DNA of 64,000 nucleotides from Oligoflexales bacterium (GTDB lineage Bacteria; Bdellovibrionota_B; Oligoflexia; Oligoflexales; RGVZ01), in contig CANLUT010000001.1 of assembly GCA_947494335.1 (NCBI GenBank), positions 663,649 through 727,648 on the forward strand, given 5' to 3'. The notes under the pieces were generated by a model. The model worked only from the letters and a program-made list of their open reading frames with translations. It did no database searches and was not told the origin of the DNA. Shown here piece after piece: positions 60,485-64,000 of this stretch (the first letter of the stretch is position 1; each line of letters starts with the position of its first letter). Position numbers and translations under genes: made by a program.

Positions 60485-62026
60485 TTAGGAAGCGTTATCA
60501 ATCCCGCCACCAATGCGGCTTAGGATTTCTGAATCGGACAGGTCTTTGTCCTGGTCTGTCAGTGGTTGGTCTTTCAGAAGTTTGATGACTAATTTGATGG
60601 GATCGCGTCGCATCACAAAGTCGAAGTGACTGAGATCATTCATAGCAATCGATGTGACATTTTCCGTTCCATGTCGAGGCTGGAAGACTCCAAATTTTCC
60701 ACGAGCGACAAGATCGTTTTCGCTGTAAAGCGAGTAGATTTTGAGATTTGACGGTACGTCACTATCTTTCAAGTACTGCAGAAAACTACTACCGGGACGC
60801 ATTTGCCACACGTCGCGCCAGAAGAATCCGAGTGGTGTAATTAATGCAAGGTAAGTGAAATAACTGCCGCTGCAAGGTGCGGCCATCGCTACGAGTTTGT
60901 CACAGTATTTACTGCCTCCTAATTTTAGCAGCCACCATATAGCAACCAAAGAGCCCTTCGAGTGCGCAACAATATGGACTTTTTTAAATCCATGCCGTTC
61001 CATCTGACGCTTCAATTTATAATCGATAAAATTTGCGGTTTCAGCTACGCCTTGCGTGAAAAATGTTCCAAATAGACCGCCCAAATTAAAGCTCAGCACG
61101 TCAAACCCCTGAGACACCAATTGTCGCTCCATGACATTCAAGGAGCGTTGTGTGGAGAAAAAACCATGAATGAGCAGCACAGGTGTTTTTTCAGGATCGA
61201 TGCGGCTGTTGCGGCGAATGATCTGATTGTTAAGACTCGCCTCTTCCATGATCTCTCGGTACGCGGCAAGGAGGGTAGCCAGCATGCTTCGTCCTCGTTT
61301 GCGGCTATACCATTCAAAAACTAAAAGAGGCGTAAGAATGAGTCCTGCAGTGAGGCCTATGGCATTGACGGTCCATCCTAGTAACGTGACTTTGGGCGAC
61401 GACATGGAGACAATGAAAAAGCATTCGGGGATGATGCCTAAGAACGTAAACAAAAAGACGCTTCTGGCGCGCAATTTGAATGAGCCGGCGAGAAAGCTCA
61501 CCAAATCAAATGGGAAAAGAGGGATCAAACGCGCTGCAAATATCAGCTTGTAATCCTGTGAGTGCATGAATCGATAGGTCGACGGGAGGTTTCGACTCAT
61601 CCATGGTTCGACCATCGTGCGACCAAGGATGTAGCTCAGTCCATACACGGGGATCGTTGAGATGGTGCTCGCAAAAGCCGACAGAATGATCGCTTCCCAT
61701 TCAGGAAAACTGCGGGCCGCCAGGTATGTTCCAAAGACGTGTGGTGTCAGAAGGAATGGTCGAGCCAATGCCATGAGCAGGTAGTGGCCTGGCGCGAACT
61801 GTTGGTTACCGATACAAGCATCAACCCCCTGTGGGCACCAAACTTTCCAGATGCTCCAGGCAAAGACAACCGCGATGCCGAGAAGAGACATCTCCATGAT
61901 CATCGCCGCGCGGAAATAGTTAAATTTAAAGTTGGGTAGTGGAAAGAGTTGCAGAATGCGATGATCGTTTCGCAGCTGCTCGGGGTCTCCGGGCGGAGTT
62001 TTATTTTTGTCGTCGTGTTTGCTCAC
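60485..62026 (-). CDS. VTT (DedA/SNARE-associated) and alpha/beta hydrolase fusion
   Basis: A 513-residue two-part protein. The N-terminal part (about 40-240) has several helices and the VTT pattern (WEAIILSAFASTISTIPVYGLSYILG, LIFAARLIPLFPFDLVSFLAG), found in DedA proteins that move or flip lipids. The C-terminal half (about 280-500) is an alpha/beta hydrolase: VLLIHGFFSTQRSL, nucleophile Ser in VHIVAHSKGSLVA near 380 and catalytic His near the end (NDLSHFDFV). The GTG at 62026 has AAGGAG upstream. Membrane lipid turnover is a plausible but unproven role. It is divergent from the cysteine-rich gene. Confidence 0.8.
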   Translation of the reverse strand: MSKHDDKNKTPPGDPEQLRNDHRILQLFPLPNFKFNYFRAAMIMEMSLLGIAVVFAWSIWKVWCPQGVDACIGNQQFAPGHYLLMALARPFLLTPHVFGTYLAARSFPEWEAIILSAFASTISTIPVYGLSYILGRTMVEPWMSRNLPSTYRFMHSQDYKLIFAARLIPLFPFDLVSFLAGSFKLRARSVFLFTFLGIIPECFFIVSMSSPKVTLLGWTVNAIGLTAGLILTPLLVFEWYSRKRGRSMLATLLAAYREIMEEASLNNQIIRRNSRIDPEKTPVLLIHGFFSTQRSLNVMERQLVSQGFDVLSFNLGGLFGTFFTQGVAETANFIDYKLKRQMERHGFKKVHIVAHSKGSLVAIWWLLKLGGSKYCDKLVAMAAPCSGSYFTYLALITPLGFFWRDVWQMRPGSSFLQYLKDSDVPSNLKIYSLYSENDLVARGKFGVFQPRHGTENVTSIAMNDLSHFDFVMRRDPIKLVIKLLKDQPLTDQDKDLSDSEILSRIGGGIDNAS

Positions 62027-62149
62027 GGCGAACTCCTTTGGAAGTCCAAGACGCCCGAGTTGGCGCGGTATTGCGCGAAACTAGCCCTGCTCCCATGTTT
62101 TGACTATAATATCGGTAAAACCCCGACTTTGTTGAGAGGAGGCGTGCAA

Positions 62150-62917
62150 ATGTCAGTTGTGCTCTGTAACCTCCTGATTAGTTTGAGCTTATTTGTTGCT
62201 GGTCATGCCTTTGCCTCTGATGCTGCAGGGGAATTAAGAGGTTATCAGCAGGCCTTACGAGTCGCTGGGGAGGATATGCTTGAGAATCTTGAGGTGTCCT
62301 ATGTTTACGGGGGCAACAAAGTTGGCGACTCTCAGACCTGTGATACTTGCAACCGCTGCTTGGAAGCAAAACGACCGGCACCCAAAGAGCGCTTCAAGTT
62401 ATGCAGCGTTTGCACTGGGTGTAGCCTAGACTGTTCTCATTTTGTGCAGCTGGTGTTTAACAGAGCCAATTTGGGTTTTCCCTATTTGACGTCAACTCAG
62501 ATGCTTGAGCTGGATGCATCCACTCTCGGGAAAAAATACAATCTTCGTCCAGTGTCCATTTCAGCTGAGGGACTTCTTGCAGGTGACCTGTTGGTTTACC
62601 GCGGCCATGTCGTCATTGTAGAGACCGTTCATAGCTCAGAGTCGGCCGACATCGTCCACGCGACCGGAGGGAAGGACATTAGGCTACCAGGGCAGGGAAT
62701 CCAGAGGGAGCGGTTTGTTCGAGTAGGTCATTTCCGTGGCGAGCTTTTGCGGGTGCTGCGCCATGTAACAATGGATCAGCTGTGGCGTGCCAGCAAAGGA
62801 GCCACCCGTAACGCGTCATCAAGGACTTTGGATTCATCACCAAATGAAAGTCAGCCTGCGAAGCGATTCAAAATGCGGCGTGTTGAAAAGCAAAGGGACG
62901 CCGCCGCTGTGCGCTGA
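62150..62917 (+). CDS. NlpC/P60-like secreted protein with twin CxxCxxC motifs
   Basis: About 255 residues. A signal peptide (NLLISLSLFVAGHAFA) and an NlpC/P60-like core: YVYGGN near 51, catalytic Cys95 in LDCSHFVQLVFN, His153 in LVYRGHVVIVE and His170 in DIVHATGG. Between the first strand and the catalytic Cys an insert holds C64-x2-C67-x2-C70 and C85-x2-C88-x2-C91, a zinc- or cluster-like pair absent from ordinary family members. NlpC/P60 enzymes cut peptidoglycan stems or related amides. TATAAT at 62105-62110 is a likely -10, and GAGAGGAGG precedes the ATG. A longer frame to 61949 would overlap the upstream gene. Confidence 0.72.
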   Translation: MSVVLCNLLISLSLFVAGHAFASDAAGELRGYQQALRVAGEDMLENLEVSYVYGGNKVGDSQTCDTCNRCLEAKRPAPKERFKLCSVCTGCSLDCSHFVQLVFNRANLGFPYLTSTQMLELDASTLGKKYNLRPVSISAEGLLAGDLLVYRGHVVIVETVHSSESADIVHATGGKDIRLPGQGIQRERFVRVGHFRGELLRVLRHVTMDQLWRASKGATRNASSRTLDSSPNESQPAKRFKMRRVEKQRDAAAVR

Positions 62918-63066
62918 ATAAATTTAGAGCAATTCATGCTTGTTCTACAAAAATTGAGACCTTAGTGTTTGGCGTCTATTGCCACGGCCCCAAATTTTAG
63001 GGTACCTTGATGGTCCCATTTATCAGAGCCATCATCTTGGCAGCCAGTGATGCTGAAGGAAGCCGT

Positions 63067-63630
63067 ATGTACTCAACACAGGATTTTCGCAAAGGTCTAA
63101 AAATCGAATATAACGACAAGGCATGGTCCATTGTCGAGTTCCAGCATGTTAGCCCGGGTAAAGGAAACGCTTTTGTCCGAACCCGCTTGAAGAATCTCGA
63201 GACTGGTCAGGTCGTTGAAGTCACATTCAAGTCTGGTGACAAAGTCAATGTGCCTGACGTCGAAACCCGCGAGATGCAGTACTTATATAATGATGGGGAT
63301 CGCTGGTCGTTTATGGATGTCTCCAACTATGAGCAATTCTCTCTAAGCCAAGACGAGATTGGAGACGCACGCTACTACATTATCGAGAATGGCAATGCGC
63401 GTGTCACCTTCTTTAGAGGCCGTGCCGTTGCTGTTGAAGTGGATAATCATGTGGACTTGAAGGTGGTTGAGACCCAACCTAACATCAAAGGCGACACCTC
63501 CGGAGGCGGCGGTAAGCCGGCTAAACTTGAAACAGGTTTGGTGGTGCAGGTTCCGTTCCATATTAAAGAGGGTGATGTTCTTCGTATTGACACCCGCACC
63601 AACGAGTATCTCTCTAAAGTGCAGAATTGA
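63067..63630 (+). CDS. efp: Elongation factor P
   Basis: A 187-residue translation factor that relieves ribosome stalling on proline stretches. The N-terminal KOW-like domain has the modified-lysine loop VSPGKGNAF with Lys32 (Lys34 in E. coli), and the C-terminal half has the signature NARVTFFRGRAVAVEV with the ending IDTRTNEYLSKV. GAAGGA lies 7 bases before the ATG at 63067; a longer frame to 63007 is less likely. accB follows 57 bases downstream. No EpmA/EpmB gene is in the window, so the modification type is not visible. Confidence 0.95.
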   Translation: MYSTQDFRKGLKIEYNDKAWSIVEFQHVSPGKGNAFVRTRLKNLETGQVVEVTFKSGDKVNVPDVETREMQYLYNDGDRWSFMDVSNYEQFSLSQDEIGDARYYIIENGNARVTFFRGRAVAVEVDNHVDLKVVETQPNIKGDTSGGGGKPAKLETGLVVQVPFHIKEGDVLRIDTRTNEYLSKVQN

Positions 63631-63687
63631 TCTTTAAGCACGTTACTTGGTTGATTTCTTGAAACAGCAATAGCTTATAGGTGGATC

Positions 63688-64000
63688 ATGGATTTGAAAA
63701 ACATCGAGCAGTTAATGGAACTCATGCGCAAGCAAGGGTTCAACCACGTCAAAGTCGAGTCTAAAGACCAAAAAGTTGAAATTACGATGCAGGCTCCCGT
63801 CACGGCTTCTACCATGGCGGGCATGCCCATGATGGGCGCTCCGATGATGGGAGCGCCGATGATGTCTGCGCCGATGTCAGCTGTTCCGCAGCCCCCGGCT
63901 CCCAAAGCAGACACTCCCTCCGGAACTGCAAAGTCTTTTGCATCCGGTCATATACTGAAGTCACCGTTTGTCGGTACATTTTACCGCTCATCAAGTCCAG
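63688..64000 (+). CDS. accB: Biotin carboxyl carrier protein of acetyl-CoA carboxylase (partial)
   Basis: The first about 104 residues of AccB, cut by the window end. The start reads MDLKNIEQLMELMRKQGF, followed by VKVESKDQKVEITMQ, then a flexible linker made of Met/Gly/Ala/Pro repeats (MMGAPMMGAPMMSAP) and the start of the biotinyl domain (ILKSPFVGTFYRSSSP). The biotin lysine lies beyond the window. The linker repeat is longer and more Met-rich than in E. coli. ATAGGTGGATC serves as ribosome binding site. It follows efp, a common order. Confidence 0.92.
   Translation, partial: MDLKNIEQLMELMRKQGFNHVKVESKDQKVEITMQAPVTASTMAGMPMMGAPMMGAPMMSAPMSAVPQPPAPKADTPSGTAKSFASGHILKSPFVGTFYRSSSP

Noticed and set aside
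63795-63890. Met/Gly/Ala/Pro repeats as a tandem-repeat locus of interest
   Set aside because: This is the normal flexible linker region of AccB, only somewhat longer and richer in Met.
1-64000. CRISPR arrays, tRNA or rRNA genes
   Set aside because: No regularly spaced repeats, cloverleaf-like sequence or rRNA segment was recognised on reading the gaps.

Overview
The window is a gene-dense stretch (about 50 genes, short intergenic gaps, both strands used) from a diderm bacterium. The visible markers are many type II signal peptides (lipoproteins), two or three predicted outer-membrane beta-barrels, a Prc tail-specific protease, a Ser/Thr kinase with PEGA modules, a MASE1 hybrid histidine kinase and MotA/MotB-type stator genes. 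This mix, with many unfamiliar lipoproteins, suggests a predatory-type or deep-branching 'proteobacterial' lineage such as Bdellovibrionota/Oligoflexia. That placement is inference from gene content; there is no rRNA gene in the window to test it.

Layout. 1-1.65 kb: three small secreted or unknown genes, the first cut by the window edge. 1.7-7.5 kb: a complete oligopeptide/dipeptide ABC importer operon (two ATPases, lipoprotein binding protein, two permeases), whose first Shine-Dalgarno sequence lies inside a perfect 14-bp hairpin. 7.5-11.75 kb: an accessory patch holding a secreted M20 amidohydrolase, an ABM-like protein and a DUF285 (BspA-like) lipoprotein. Two decayed IS91-type transposase fragments lie at its edges, and two copies of a 30-bp repeat bracket the first two genes. 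11.75-15.2 kb: 2-oxo-acid dehydrogenase E2 and E3 genes, then fur. 15.2-25.3 kb: a membrane-anchored double receiver-like protein, prc, a TPR protein with mtnP, an outer-membrane protein, tex and ndk. 25.5-32.1 kb: a THUMP-type RNA methyltransferase, an overlapping SulP transporter/beta-carbonic anhydrase pair, a DUF1275 membrane protein and transketolase. 32.4-40.4 kb: two pseudopilin-like proteins, an RluA-type pseudouridine synthase, a FadL-like barrel and a run of unknown lipoproteins. 40.4-48.8 kb: a UbiB/ABC1 kinase, prmA, a PEGA kinase pair, tmk-holB-ricT and an Mpo1-like protein.

49.0-58.0 kb is the most unusual block. It encodes a membrane-anchored protein that looks like FliF periplasmic and transmembrane parts joined to a FliG-like cytoplasmic part. 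It also encodes MotA, an unknown 439-residue protein, a MotB with a histidine-rich tail, a Cache-HAMP-SpoIIE phosphatase and a secreted FecR-like protein. No other flagellar gene is present. I read it as a candidate stand-alone ion-driven motor with its own signalling arm, not a flagellar operon. Beyond it lie a hybrid histidine kinase, a VTT-alpha/beta hydrolase fusion, a cysteine-rich NlpC/P60-like protein, efp and the start of accB.

No tRNA, rRNA or CRISPR array was seen. Starts were chosen by eye from ribosome binding sites, overlaps and domain boundaries. Family assignments are by motif recognition only.
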